From: Leucobacter_A sp035514995
GTDB lineage: Bacteria > Actinomycetota > Actinomycetes > Actinomycetales > Microbacteriaceae
Direction: 5' to 3'
DNA length: 34,506 nt
NCBI GenBank assembly: GCA_035514995.1
Contig: DATJCC010000080.1
Span: 1-34,506 of the forward strand
Positions 23,118-32,002 of this stretch are shown here, piece by piece. The stretch's first letter is position 1; the number at the start of each line of letters is the position of its first letter. The notes under the pieces were generated by a model. The model did not search any database. It was not told the DNA's origin and saw only the letters and a program-made list of their open reading frames with translations. A program made the position numbers and the translations under genes.

Positions 23118-24173
23118 TTATTCGTTTAGTTCCAACAACCTGCGTAAAGAATTGACACGTGCAGCTCCTCCTTCATCGAGGCGAGCGCTCTCGATTGCGT
23201 CGTCCAGGGCGCAGTCGGGAGCATTTCTGGCGTGTGTGCAACCTCTTGGACAATTCTGCATGATCTCATCGAGCTCTTTAAAACCCTTCAAAATGCTCTC
23301 TTGCGTAACATGTCCTAGCCCAAATGACCGAACTCCGGGAGTGTCAATGACCCAACCAATACGTTCTTTATTGCTGTCTCTAATAGCAAAAGCAACTGAA
23401 GATGATGAGGTGTGTCTGCCCCTTCCGGTAACAACGTTTACATCACCTATTTCGCGTTCTGCTTCGGGTACCAGAGCGTTAATGAGTGTAGATTTACCGA
23501 CACCAGAATGACCAACAAATACCGTTTCATGACCGCTTAGGGCTGATTTAAGCTGTTGCAATGGAAAACCGTCAGGGTTCGAAAAAAATACAGGAATGTC
23601 TAAAGCATGGAAATGTTCAATGAAATCGCTTGGATCTTGGAGGTCTGTTTTGGTGACGCATATCATGGGTGAAAGACCTGCGTCATAAGCAGCAACAAGG
23701 TATCGGTCAACCAAACGCACGCGCGGCTCTGGGTTTGCAGCGGCAATAACTATTAGCATTTGATCCGCATTAGCAACAATCACACGCTCAACTCTGTCAG
23801 TATCATCAGCGCTTCTTCGTAGCAGAGTCTCGCGGTCTAGAATTCGTACGATTCTAGCTAAAGAACCTTCTTCTCCAGAAACATCACCCACTAGGTCTAC
23901 GCGATCACCAATGACTATTGATGTTTTGTGTAGTTCTCGCGCTCTTGCGGCAGTGACCGTGACTTCTTTACCACCCGTTTTGAGAAGAATAGAATATCTG
24001 CCTCTATCAACACCTATCACCATACCGGTCACAGCCTCGTCATGATCAGGCCGACGTTTTGTGCGAGGTCTATTGGCTTTCGGGTTGGGGCGTTCTCTTA
24101 CTTGGTGGTCGGCATACTCGGAGTATGGCTCTTCGAAATCATCGAGACCGTCGGTGTAGGGTAACCAACTCAT
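23118..24173 (-). CDS. rsgA: Ribosome small-subunit GTPase RsgA
   Basis: Circularly permuted GTPase that checks 30S subunit assembly. 351 aa from the ATG at 24173; the open frame extends 27 codons further but would overlap aroA by about 80 bp. Order: OB-fold (GMVIGVDRGRYSILL...), G4 VTKTDL before G1 GHSGVGKSTLIN, then G3 DTPGVRSFG, then a zinc site with C, C, H and C (NCPRGCTHARNAPDC), all four ligands present. The aroA stop and the rsgA ATG are one base apart (TAAAATG), so the genes are coupled. Confidence 0.95.
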   Translation of the reverse strand: MSWLPYTDGLDDFEEPYSEYADHQVRERPNPKANRPRTKRRPDHDEAVTGMVIGVDRGRYSILLKTGGKEVTVTAARARELHKTSIVIGDRVDLVGDVSGEEGSLARIVRILDRETLLRRSADDTDRVERVIVANADQMLIVIAAANPEPRVRLVDRYLVAAYDAGLSPMICVTKTDLQDPSDFIEHFHALDIPVFFSNPDGFPLQQLKSALSGHETVFVGHSGVGKSTLINALVPEAEREIGDVNVVTGRGRHTSSSSVAFAIRDSNKERIGWVIDTPGVRSFGLGHVTQESILKGFKELDEIMQNCPRGCTHARNAPDCALDDAIESARLDEGGAARVNSLRRLLELNE

Positions 24174-24174
24174 T

Positions 24175-25533
24175 TTATGGAAGATTCTCTTGAACGCCGA
24201 GCATCTGGTTCCACATTTCAGTAAACCTAGGCATGGTTTTTGAGGTACTTTCAATATTGATTATTTGAGTTCCTGGAACTCGAAGACCAACTAGCGCCCC
24301 TGTTGTAGCCATGCGGTGGTCATCGTAACTATTCCAATCTGAAGCAACATATTTGTTTGGAGGCACAATCCGCAGTCCGTCATCAAGTTCCTCAACTTCA
24401 CAACCGATCTTTCGACATTCATTTGCCAGAGCGGCGATGCGATCTGTCTCATGGTGTCGTATGTGACCGATGCCAGTGATTGTGCTCGGCCCGTCAGCAA
24501 GTGCAGCTAGACCTATCATGGTTGGTGCGAGCTCTCCAGCCTCCGACATATGTAAGTCGTTAGCAGAAATGTGCCCATCGCTTGTCACAGTTAAATTGCC
24601 ATTGCTGAATGTTACCTCGGCACCAAATTTTGGCAAAAAGTCTCTCAGTTTATCTCCCACTTGAGTTGTTTCATTTGGCCAATTTGGAACCGTTACTTTA
24701 CCACCAGTGACTAGAGCAGCCGCCAAAAAAGGCGCAGCATTAGACAAATCAGATTCCAACACAAGGTTCCGACCAGAAATCGCACCAGGCTTTACCTGCC
24801 ACTCACCAATTGCTGGCTTTGTTACCTTCACACCTCTAAGCCTTAAACATTCGATGGTCATTTCAATGTGCGGGATACTAGGAAGGCTCTCTCCGATGTG
24901 CTTTACATGAACGCCCTCTTCAAATTGAGAGCCGGCAAGAAGGAGGGCAGACACGAACTGACTCGACTCAGAAGAGTCGATTTCTACATAACCACCTTTT
25001 AAAGATCCGTTACCGTGCACAGTAAAAGGTAAAGCGCCACGGCCTTCATCAGCAATGTCAGCGCCAAGGTCACGGAGTGCTTCAATAACCCCACGCATAG
25101 GTCGTTTCCTTGCGTAGGAGTCACCATCAAAAACAGTTGGCCCTAAAGCTAAACAAGCCAGCGCCGGTATAAAGCGCATAACCGTGCCTGCAAGCCCGCA
25201 AGATATTGAAGTAGAGCCAAGCAGCTCGGGCGCTGGAGTAACAAGAAGTGTATCTTCAGCCGTCTCAATTCGGGTTCCAAGAGCTTCTAAAGCTTCAATC
25301 ATGAGCTGCGAGTCTCGAGAGACCAGCGGAAGCTGAATTAGACTGGGTGAATTTGCCATAGCGGCGAGCACAAGTTCACGTGCCATTAAAGACTTAGATC
25401 CGGGTAGCACGACGGTTGCATCTAGGGGTGATTGTGTTTCTGGCGCAGGCCATAGCTCACCCTCGGGGTTGCTGAGGGTGACACCTTTTTTGGTGAGGTC
25501 ATCATTGTTTCGGGAATATTTTGCTTCAAGCAT
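24175..25533 (-). CDS. aroA: 3-phosphoshikimate 1-carboxyvinyltransferase (EPSP synthase)
   Basis: Sixth step of the shikimate pathway. 452 aa. PEP/shikimate-3-phosphate binding residues are in LPGSKSLMARELVLAA, SCGLAGTVMRF, ARKRPMRG, ESSQFVSALLLAG and the C-terminal DDHRMATTGALVGLR. The GLAGT form of the glycine loop is the actinobacterial variant. aroA next to rsgA and divergent from sigH is the order in Mycobacterium. The start codon region is shared with the sigH promoter: the aroA ATG (25533-25531) lies inside the spacer of that promoter. Confidence 0.95.
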   Translation of the reverse strand: MLEAKYSRNNDDLTKKGVTLSNPEGELWPAPETQSPLDATVVLPGSKSLMARELVLAAMANSPSLIQLPLVSRDSQLMIEALEALGTRIETAEDTLLVTPAPELLGSTSISCGLAGTVMRFIPALACLALGPTVFDGDSYARKRPMRGVIEALRDLGADIADEGRGALPFTVHGNGSLKGGYVEIDSSESSQFVSALLLAGSQFEEGVHVKHIGESLPSIPHIEMTIECLRLRGVKVTKPAIGEWQVKPGAISGRNLVLESDLSNAAPFLAAALVTGGKVTVPNWPNETTQVGDKLRDFLPKFGAEVTFSNGNLTVTSDGHISANDLHMSEAGELAPTMIGLAALADGPSTITGIGHIRHHETDRIAALANECRKIGCEVEELDDGLRIVPPNKYVASDWNSYDDHRMATTGALVGLRVPGTQIINIESTSKTMPRFTEMWNQMLGVQENLP

Positions 25534-25538
25534 ATGTT
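25512..25538 (+). promoter_or_regulatory. SigR/SigH-type promoter for the sigH-anti-sigma operon
   Basis: GGGAAT (25512-25517), exactly 18 bases, then GTT (25536-25538). This equals the published GGAAT-N18/19-GTT consensus for Streptomyces SigR and Mycobacterium SigH. It points toward the sigma gene and overlaps the aroA start. A transcript would begin near 25545, about 50 nt before the sigma ATG. It implies autoregulation. Confidence 0.7.
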
Positions 25539-25596
25539 GTTAATTCTAGCTGGGATTACTGATAACTGTAAGGATGGGGCTGTATTGTTAGCAACT

Positions 25597-26217
25597 ATGA
25601 CCTTAGAACCAGAACGTATGACTGTGCTTGAACAACCCAGTCAAAAGGTTTTGAAGCAACGTTTCGCTAGCGAAGCTTTGCCCTACCTAGACCAGCTTTA
25701 TGGTGCTGCAATGAAAATGACCAGGAATCCTCAAGACGCACAAGATTTAGTGCAAGAAACTTTTTTGAAAGCTTATGCAAGTTTCTCGAGTTTTACAGAG
25801 GGAACTAATTTAAAAGCCTGGCTTTACCGCATAATGACAAACAGCTATATAAATATTTATAGAAAGAAAAAACGTGAACCCTATTTAGCTACAGCCGATG
25901 ATTTGGAAGATTGGCAACTTGCTGGAGCTAACTCGACAACGGCAATGAGCTCAAAATCTGCTGAGGCAGAAGCGTTAGACCGAACGCCTTCTAGTATCGT
26001 TACAGAGGCTTTAAACGATCTTCCTGAAGATCGACGGATGGTTGTTTATCTGGCTGACGTAGAGGGTTTCAGCTATCAAGAGATAGCTCAGATTATGGAT
26101 ACTCCACCGGGAACAGTTATGAGTAGGTTGCATCGGGGCAGACGGCAACTCCGTGAAATGTTAAGCGGATACGCTGCTGAACAGGGGTTTGTGATCAATG
26201 AAGAAATTAAGAAATAA
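25597..26217 (+). CDS. sigH: ECF sigma factor of the SigH/SigR thiol-stress group
   Basis: Directs RNA polymerase to thioredoxin, protease and related stress genes in relatives. 206 aa from ATG 25597. Region 2 runs from LPYLDQLYGAAMKMTRNPQDAQDLVQ to NLKAWLYRIMTNSYINIYRK; region 4 has ALNDLPEDRRMVVYLADVEGFSYQEIA and PPGTVMSRLHRGRRQLRE. The match to SigH/SigR is near continuous over region 2. The open frame begins at 25534, but that ATG lies in the promoter itself, so I use 25597 (25618 is the other option). The anti-sigma gene follows 24 bp on. Confidence 0.93.
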   Translation: MTLEPERMTVLEQPSQKVLKQRFASEALPYLDQLYGAAMKMTRNPQDAQDLVQETFLKAYASFSSFTEGTNLKAWLYRIMTNSYINIYRKKKREPYLATADDLEDWQLAGANSTTAMSSKSAEAEALDRTPSSIVTEALNDLPEDRRMVVYLADVEGFSYQEIAQIMDTPPGTVMSRLHRGRRQLREMLSGYAAEQGFVINEEIKK

Positions 26218-26241
26218 CAATAAAATTAGGATGGTGTGAAA

Positions 26242-26523
26242 ATGGTTGATTGTACGTGTACTAAATCAGACTGTAATTGCGGTTGCCAGCACACCGCTGA
26301 ACAAAATAACTGCGAAAAAACCACTAGCAGGCTTGAAGACCTTCTACGCGATGAACTTTGCGCCGAAGAGTCTAAACCAATCAGAGAGCATCTTGCAGAA
26401 TGCGCAGAGTGTAATGAAGAAAAACGTGTTTGTGAAGCACTAACTGAAGCAGTGCAGCGAGGGTGTGAGGAGAAGGCGCCGACGCAACTACGTGACGCCA
26501 TTCTCGACGCTTTACCTGGCTAA
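26242..26523 (+). CDS. rsrA: Zinc-finger anti-sigma factor (RsrA/RshA-like) with cysteine-rich N-terminus
   Basis: Redox-sensitive anti-sigma partner of the upstream sigma factor, 93 aa. The ZAS core is present: C24, H50, C54 and C57 (HLAECAEC). The spacing 26/4/3 is the same as C11-H37-C41-C44 in Streptomyces RsrA. Two further C-terminal cysteines (RVCEAL, RGCEEK) resemble those of RsrA. Before the core lies an extra stretch with five cysteines and a histidine (CTCTKSDCNCGCQH, residues 4-17) not in the Streptomyces protein. Start: ATG 26242; a GTG two codons upstream is possible. Its stop codon abuts the stop of the convergent acyl-CoA dehydrogenase with no base between. Confidence 0.9.
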   Translation: MVDCTCTKSDCNCGCQHTAEQNNCEKTTSRLEDLLRDELCAEESKPIREHLAECAECNEEKRVCEALTEAVQRGCEEKAPTQLRDAILDALPG

Positions 26524-27687
26524 TTAAGCGTTTTTAATAATATTTCTGCCGACAATCTCACGCATGATCTCGTTTGTGCCACCATAAATACGATGTACAC
26601 GAGCGTCAACAAAAGCACGAGTGATCGGGTATTCATTCATATACCCGTAACCGCCGTGCAATTGAACGCCCTGATCTAAGACTTCCCATTCTCGTTCGGT
26701 TGCCCAAAATTTAATTTTTGCTGCTTCTTCGGGTGTCAACCGACCTTGGCTGTATAGCTCTAAACCGCGATCTACGTATGCCCACAAAGCATCAACCGTG
26801 GTTTCCATTTCTGCCAGTCTGAAATATGTGTTTTGGAAGTTGATGATGGGTTTACCAAAACTTTCGCGAGCTCTAGCATGGTCTAGAGTCCACTTGTATC
26901 CGGCTGCAGCTGCCGCGGCAGCCGCAACTCCTATCGACAATCGCTCTAGTGGCAGGTTTCTCATGATCTGTATAAAACCATGACCTTCAGCGCCTCCGAT
27001 GAGATTTGAGTCGGGCACAAAGACGTCATTAAATGAAAGCTCTGCGGTGTCGTGGCCGCGCAAACCCATTTTGTCTAATGTATTCGAGTGTTCGAAACCC
27101 TCCATGCCATCTTCGAGTAAAAGCAAGCTGAATGCATCGGGACGGTTTCCTTCGCCGGTTTTGACAAAAGTTACCACCAGGTCGGCGGTTTTCCCACTAG
27201 AAATGAACGTTTTAGAGCCGTTTACAGTGTATCCACCAGCAACTTTTTTTGCGGTTGTGGTTGCACCACGCAGATCACTGCCAGCACCGGGTTCGGTCAT
27301 GGCTAATGCACCGATTATCTCACCGGTAGCAAGTCTGGGAAGCCATTTACTTTTCTGTTCCTGAGTTCCAAAATATGCAAGGTAGGGCACTGTAAGGTCG
27401 TCTTGAATTGCTAAAGCTGTCGCGAAAGAACCCAGACCTGCTTGGATAGTTTCTTCGTTTACAACTGTACGAAAGCGATAATCAGCAAGCATGCCTGCGC
27501 CACCGAACTCTTCTGGGACAGAAAGACCTATTATTCCGGCTTCACCTGCTGCGAGCATAGTTTGTTTATCGATCTCACCTGCTGCATCCCATCTTTCACG
27601 CGCCGAATTGTCACCGTAGCGTTTTATGAATTCTTTAACAACGTCTCTAAAGGCTTCATGATCTTCGTTGAAAATATTTCTTTCCAT
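26524..27687 (-). CDS. Acyl-CoA dehydrogenase
   Basis: FAD enzyme for the first step of acyl-CoA oxidation, 387 aa. AMTEPGAGSD (FAD/substrate loop), KTFISSGKTADLVVTFVKT middle strand, RESFGKPIINFQNTYF, and QLHGGYGYMNEYPITRAFVDARV then YGGTNEIMREIVGR, which holds the catalytic glutamate. A run of eight alanines (GVAAAAAAAAGY, ~residue 255) forms a small-residue helix. Chain-length or branched-acyl preference cannot be read. No etf or other beta-oxidation gene is in view; no clear operon partner. Confidence 0.93.
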   Translation of the reverse strand: MERNIFNEDHEAFRDVVKEFIKRYGDNSARERWDAAGEIDKQTMLAAGEAGIIGLSVPEEFGGAGMLADYRFRTVVNEETIQAGLGSFATALAIQDDLTVPYLAYFGTQEQKSKWLPRLATGEIIGALAMTEPGAGSDLRGATTTAKKVAGGYTVNGSKTFISSGKTADLVVTFVKTGEGNRPDAFSLLLLEDGMEGFEHSNTLDKMGLRGHDTAELSFNDVFVPDSNLIGGAEGHGFIQIMRNLPLERLSIGVAAAAAAAAGYKWTLDHARARESFGKPIINFQNTYFRLAEMETTVDALWAYVDRGLELYSQGRLTPEEAAKIKFWATEREWEVLDQGVQLHGGYGYMNEYPITRAFVDARVHRIYGGTNEIMREIVGRNIIKNA

Positions 27688-27776
27688 GCCGGTTTTATCC
27701 TTAAAATGGTTATTTGATGTGAAACTTAAGCTGATACTACCAAACTAGAGTAGCCACAAGAGCTGTGTTTGTTGGT

Positions 27777-28514
27777 TTATGCCACAAAGTTTCTCTGTAA
27801 AGCTTCTATTGTTGCAGAAGACAAACCGTTCTTGATTAGATAATCAGTCATTGACCCGTATTCATGATCAATCATTTTAAGAGCTCGATCCATAACGGCT
27901 AAAGGGCTCGAAGAAATAAGACCTAAAACCTCAGGGGTAACTGTCATTTCGAGGTCATGAAGTTGTTTCAAATGGTTTTCTAACCACTCTCCAGCGAGAT
28001 TTTTTTCTGACACTTCATAGTCATGCAAGATATCGTCACGGTCAACACCAACTGCACTTAGTGTGGCTGCTATCACTGCGCCTGTGCGGTCCTTACCGGC
28101 CGTGCAATGAACAACTACAGGAGTGCTTGTTTCAGCGAGGAGTTTTACTGCTGATGTCAGCGTATTAGAGTGCTCAAAGAAAATTAGTTCTGTAAGGCTT
28201 TGGATGGTGAGTTTTCGATCAATATGGCTGAGAGCATCAGGAAAGATAGGGTGGGGGGCCAGAACCGCTGTTGGCGGTAGCTTATTAGGAAATTTTGTTC
28301 TTTCGCCATCGTCTCTCAAGTCAATAACTTTTTCAATTCCCATGTCACTCAGAGCATTTATGCCGTCATCGGTTAATCGGTGTAGTGCGTCAGATCTATA
28401 TAAGATTTTCCACTTGGTTGAGCCCCCCGCAGCTCGGTATCCACCGATGTCACGGAAATTTACTGTTCCAGAAATCTGTTGCAACCTTAGTGGTTTAGCA
28501 TTAAAACTATCCAT
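27777..28514 (-). CDS. Tyrosine/dual-specificity-type phosphatase (Y_phosphatase3 family)
   Basis: 245 aa. CX5R active site HCTAGKDRTG at 136-145 with C137 and R143, and the family N-terminus NFRDIGGYRAAGG plus LYRSDALHRL. These secreted or cytosolic phosphatases are related to MptpB of M. tuberculosis, which acts on phosphotyrosine and phosphoinositides. No signal peptide is visible. It lies 29 bp behind the last gene of the peptide-type ABC operon and may be read with it; a functional link is uncertain. Confidence 0.9.
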   Translation of the reverse strand: MDSFNAKPLRLQQISGTVNFRDIGGYRAAGGSTKWKILYRSDALHRLTDDGINALSDMGIEKVIDLRDDGERTKFPNKLPPTAVLAPHPIFPDALSHIDRKLTIQSLTELIFFEHSNTLTSAVKLLAETSTPVVVHCTAGKDRTGAVIAATLSAVGVDRDDILHDYEVSEKNLAGEWLENHLKQLHDLEMTVTPEVLGLISSSPLAVMDRALKMIDHEYGSMTDYLIKNGLSSATIEALQRNFVA

Positions 28515-28543
28515 ACAATATATCTAAGCAGATCGGGCTGACA

Positions 28544-29353
28544 CTAAAACTTAGGAATCCGCGGTAGTGCAGTGATAAGGGATCGGGTGTAACTATTTTG
28601 CGGATCAGTAAAAATTTGGGCAACAGACCCCTCTTCAACAACTCTTCCATGTTGCAAAACAAGCACCCTCTCAGCTATGTCAGGGACAATGCCTAGATCA
28701 TGGGTTACCGAAATCATAGTGAGTCCCATTTCTTGCCTTAATGTAGCAAGAAGATCAATTATTCGTCTGCGCACCAGCACATCTAAAGCGCTCACTGGCT
28801 CATCACCAACGAGCACTTCTGGGGAGTGCACTAGTGCTCTTGCTATGGCTATTCGTTGCCTTTGACCGCCTGAAAATTCATCTGGATATCGAGAAAGAGT
28901 GTCTTCTGGAAGCTCTAATTTGCTTAAAATTTCTTGAACTAACGCATCGTGGCTTCCAGGTATCTTCAGTGCCTCTAACGGCTCAGAGATGGAGGCGCCG
29001 ATACTCATCCGTGGATCGAGGGACGAGTAGGGGTCTTGAAAGATTATTCCTGAACGGGCACGTAACCACCTCTGCCGTCCTTTTGATAAAACTGGTCTGC
29101 CATCAAACGAAACACTGCCTCTGTCAATTCTTTGAAGGCCGAAAAGAGCTTTTATCAGAGTCGATTTACCCGATCCTGACTCACCGACTATCGCTAAAGA
29201 TTGGCCTTTATAGACAGAAATTGAAACATCATTAAGAGCAGTAATATAAGATTTTCTTGCAAATAGGGCAGTTTTACGTGCAGGAAATGTGACGGTGATA
29301 TTTTGACCGTCAATAAAAGGTGTTTTTGATTTTGCTGTGTTGGGAGTAGTCAT
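28544..29353 (-). CDS. Peptide/nickel-type ABC transporter ATP-binding protein (DppF/NikE-like)
   Basis: Second ATPase of the five-gene importer. About 269 aa from ATG 29353, which overlaps the preceding stop (ATGA); a GTG four codons earlier is possible. Walker A GESGSGKST, Q-loop IIFQDPYSSLDPRM, signature SGGQRQR, Walker B VLVGDEPVSALD, H-loop SVTHDLG. It ends soon after the ABC core (ALPRIPKF), without the ~50-residue C-terminal domain of E. coli DppF (334 aa), giving it the size of NikE. Confidence 0.92.
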   Translation of the reverse strand: MTTPNTAKSKTPFIDGQNITVTFPARKTALFARKSYITALNDVSISVYKGQSLAIVGESGSGKSTLIKALFGLQRIDRGSVSFDGRPVLSKGRQRWLRARSGIIFQDPYSSLDPRMSIGASISEPLEALKIPGSHDALVQEILSKLELPEDTLSRYPDEFSGGQRQRIAIARALVHSPEVLVGDEPVSALDVLVRRRIIDLLATLRQEMGLTMISVTHDLGIVPDIAERVLVLQHGRVVEEGSVAQIFTDPQNSYTRSLITALPRIPKF

Positions 29354-30180
29354 GACTTTTCCCACGGTTCGTTCAAGAAGCTTGCAGCTTCGAGTAGCTT
29401 ATTGGTGGTTTCTGATTCTGCAGCCAAGATGAGTTCTTTAGCAACACGACTGATTGGTCTGGTTGTTATTTCAGCAACTGACCCGGATTCAACGATTTTG
29501 CCTTCATGAAATACGTAAATGCGTTCTACTATCTGAGTTAACACAGCTAGATCATGAGTAATGAAAACTAATGAGCTACTTCCATCTGTGGTTAGTTCGC
29601 GAAAAAGTTCGATTACTCCCTGTTGCACTGTGACATCTAGCGCAGTTGTGGGTTCGTCTGCTAATAGGAGGCCAGGATTTGCACTAATTGCAGCGGCGAT
29701 AGCTGCGCGTTGTCTCTGGCCGCCAGAGACTTCGTGAGGGTAAGCGTTTGTGATTCGTGATGGTTCTTTAAGACCCACTCTGACAGCTAAATTTAAAGCA
29801 GCCTCGTGTCGTTGTTTGCGGGTGAGCGTGTAGTGGGCATCGAGAGCCTCAGTCATCTGGTTGCCCAACTTTCTGAGCGGATTTAACGCAACTTTGGGCT
29901 CCTGAAAAACCATGCCTACTAGTTCGCCGCGTATTTGGGCGAGCTCACTTTCGTTTAATCCAATTAACTCCTTACCATCTAATTTCACAGATCCAGTAAT
30001 TTTTGCACTTTCGGGCAATAGACCAGAGATTGCTAGCGCTGTTAGAGTCTTGCCCGATCCAGACCCGCCAATAAATCCAACCCTTTCTCCGGCAGCGACA
30101 TCGAAAGATACCTCGTGTAGAAGCTTTTTATCGTCGATTGAGACTGAAAGGTTTGAGACTTTTAGTGGGAGAGCACTCAT
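29350..30180 (-). CDS. Peptide/nickel-type ABC transporter ATP-binding protein (DppD/NikD-like)
   Basis: First ATPase of the importer, 276 aa. Walker A GGSGSGKT, Q-loop MVFQEPKVALNPLRKLG, signature SGGQRQRAAIA, Walker B LLLADEPTTALD, H-loop FITHDLA. Like its partner it lacks the extended C-terminus of E. coli DppD. ATG overlaps the permease stop by 4 nt. The short ATPases resemble nickel or opine/small-peptide systems, but this is not decisive. Confidence 0.92.
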   Translation of the reverse strand: MSALPLKVSNLSVSIDDKKLLHEVSFDVAAGERVGFIGGSGSGKTLTALAISGLLPESAKITGSVKLDGKELIGLNESELAQIRGELVGMVFQEPKVALNPLRKLGNQMTEALDAHYTLTRKQRHEAALNLAVRVGLKEPSRITNAYPHEVSGGQRQRAAIAAAISANPGLLLADEPTTALDVTVQQGVIELFRELTTDGSSSLVFITHDLAVLTQIVERIYVFHEGKIVESGSVAEITTRPISRVAKELILAAESETTNKLLEAASFLNEPWEKS

Positions 30181-31052
30181 CCTTGAACCCCCAGTGAGGT
30201 GCGTCGTAACACCTGTTTCTTGGTCAGTTTTGGGTCAAGTGTTTCGCGTAAAGCATCCCCCAGCAAATAAAACGCCAGCACAGTTAGCGTAATCGCAAAT
30301 CCTGGCCAGAAAACAACTTCTGGGTGGATAGAGATGTATCTTTGTGTTTCTTCTAGCATTCTGCCCCAAGAAGAAACCCCAGGAGGAGCTCCAAAACCCA
30401 GATAGCTGAGCCCTGACTCAGCAAGAATCGCAAGCCCCATAGAAAGCGAAATTTGGACAGTCAGCACAGAAGATATGTTTGGAAGTATGTGCCTCATAAG
30501 AAGTCGAAAGCCGGTGACCCCACTTGCTCTAGCCGCGAGAATGTAATCAGCGCCTAATATTTGTCTCATCTCAGCGCGTACAACGCGCGCAATTTGTACA
30601 CCAAAACCTACACCGACTGCAATTATCACAATGGGTATTCCTCCAGTAAACACCGCGGTAAACATTATCGCCATGAGCAGTGTGGGGAATGCAATGAGCA
30701 CATCAATGAAGATGGCAAGAGGCTCTCTTAGTAGTTTTGGGCCGAGAGTTTGAGCTGTTGCTAAAACAACACCTATCACTCCAGAAACGATTCCGGTTCC
30801 GACAGCTACTAGAACTGTGATTCTAGTTCCAGCGATTAGCCTTGACGCGACATCTCTGCCACTTCCATCTGTGCCCAGCGGATGTTCTAGAGACATTGGA
30901 AGCCACGCGTTCCACCCCTGTGCGTAATTTGGATCGTGGGGGAGCCAAACATAAGACATCGCTGCTAAAAGAATAAGTAACCCTAAAACTGTGTAAGCAA
31001 ACTGCCCCTTACCTGTTTGGCCCACCATCCTAAACGCTTTAAAAACTGTCAT
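30177..31052 (-). CDS. Peptide/nickel-type ABC transporter permease (DppC-like)
   Basis: About 291 aa, six hydrophobic segments. DppC landmarks: HPLGTDGSGRDVASRLIAGTRITV, and the coupling (EAA) loop with ILAARASGVTGFRLLMRHILPN. C-terminal GDALRETLDPKL is standard. I use ATG 31052, which overlaps the upstream stop as TGATG; a GTG one codon earlier gives a GTGA overlap and is equally possible. Confidence 0.92.
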   Translation of the reverse strand: MTVFKAFRMVGQTGKGQFAYTVLGLLILLAAMSYVWLPHDPNYAQGWNAWLPMSLEHPLGTDGSGRDVASRLIAGTRITVLVAVGTGIVSGVIGVVLATAQTLGPKLLREPLAIFIDVLIAFPTLLMAIMFTAVFTGGIPIVIIAVGVGFGVQIARVVRAEMRQILGADYILAARASGVTGFRLLMRHILPNISSVLTVQISLSMGLAILAESGLSYLGFGAPPGVSSWGRMLEETQRYISIHPEVVFWPGFAITLTVLAFYLLGDALRETLDPKLTKKQVLRRTSLGVQG

Positions 31053-32002
31053 CACTCACCGATCCTCATCCGTGGATCGATTAGACGATGCACCACATCA
31101 ATCAGGGCTCCTAAGACAAGGATGACAGCTGTCAAAACAAATAGAGTTGATTGAACTTTCAACAAGTCTCTATTACCAACGTCAACAATAAGCATCCGAC
31201 CTAACCCCGGTAAATTAAATAGCTGTTCAATCACAACTGCTCCGACCAGAAGAGACGCTATTTGGAGCCCTAGCATCGAAATTATGGACAGCCCTACTGC
31301 GGGGAGACCATGTCCGATTAAAGCATTGAAGCGTGTGCGCCCACGGGACATAGCTGCGCGCACGTGCTCTGCGTCTAAAGCGGCGAATGTGGCGCTTTTA
31401 ACAAACCTAAACAAAATGGCGCCCTCGATCAGGCCTATTGTGAGTGCGGGTAGGGTCAGCGCCCTAATAGCAGCAAGCGGATCATCCCACCCTTCTCTAG
31501 GGAAACCCTGGGAGGGTAACCATCCAAGCCAGGTTGAAAAAAAGAGAATTCCTAGTAGACCAGCCCAAACTACTGGGACAGCAGCGGCCACGATACTAAA
31601 TAAAGAAACAGCTTTAGAGACTTTCGTTTGGTGCCTATACGCAGTAAAAACACCAAGGGGAAGGGCGATTACGAGTCCGATAAGAAGAGAATACACAGTT
31701 AAAGGAACAGTCACTTCAGCTTTTTGCAAAATTTCTGCCTGCACCGAGCTACCAGTAAGGATTGAGTTTCCGAGATCACCAGTAGCAATTCCTTTAATCC
31801 AATCTAAATATTGCATGTGTAAAGGAAAGTTAAGACCAAGTTTTTCCCGAATATCTAATATTTTTTCGGGAGATGCCTGGGAACCACCGATGACTTGGGC
31901 AACGTCACCAGGAAGCAATCGTAGCGTCACAAATATGATCAGACTCGATAAGACGAGTCCGATCAGTAGTGTAAAACTACGGGTTATTAGAAAACGCTTC
32001 AC
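31052..32002 (-). CDS. Peptide/nickel-type ABC transporter permease (DppB-like)
   Basis: 316 aa, about six helices. DppB landmarks: RLLPGDVAQVIGG near the N-terminus (periplasmic loop), the coupling loop with EHVRAAMSRGRTRFNALIGHGLPA, and the C-terminal LGALIDVVHRLIDPRMRIGE. GTG start overlapping the stop of the binding protein gene (GTGA). With DppC it forms the channel. Confidence 0.93.
   Translation of the reverse strand: MKRFLITRSFTLLIGLVLSSLIIFVTLRLLPGDVAQVIGGSQASPEKILDIREKLGLNFPLHMQYLDWIKGIATGDLGNSILTGSSVQAEILQKAEVTVPLTVYSLLIGLVIALPLGVFTAYRHQTKVSKAVSLFSIVAAAVPVVWAGLLGILFFSTWLGWLPSQGFPREGWDDPLAAIRALTLPALTIGLIEGAILFRFVKSATFAALDAEHVRAAMSRGRTRFNALIGHGLPAVGLSIISMLGLQIASLLVGAVVIEQLFNLPGLGRMLIVDVGNRDLLKVQSTLFVLTAVILVLGALIDVVHRLIDPRMRIGE

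Noticed and set aside
25534..25596. Longer sigma factor (like SigR') starting at 25534
   Set aside because: That ATG overlaps the -10 GTT of the predicted promoter, and the added residues resemble no SigH N-terminus. A further upstream promoter could still make it, but nothing shows one.
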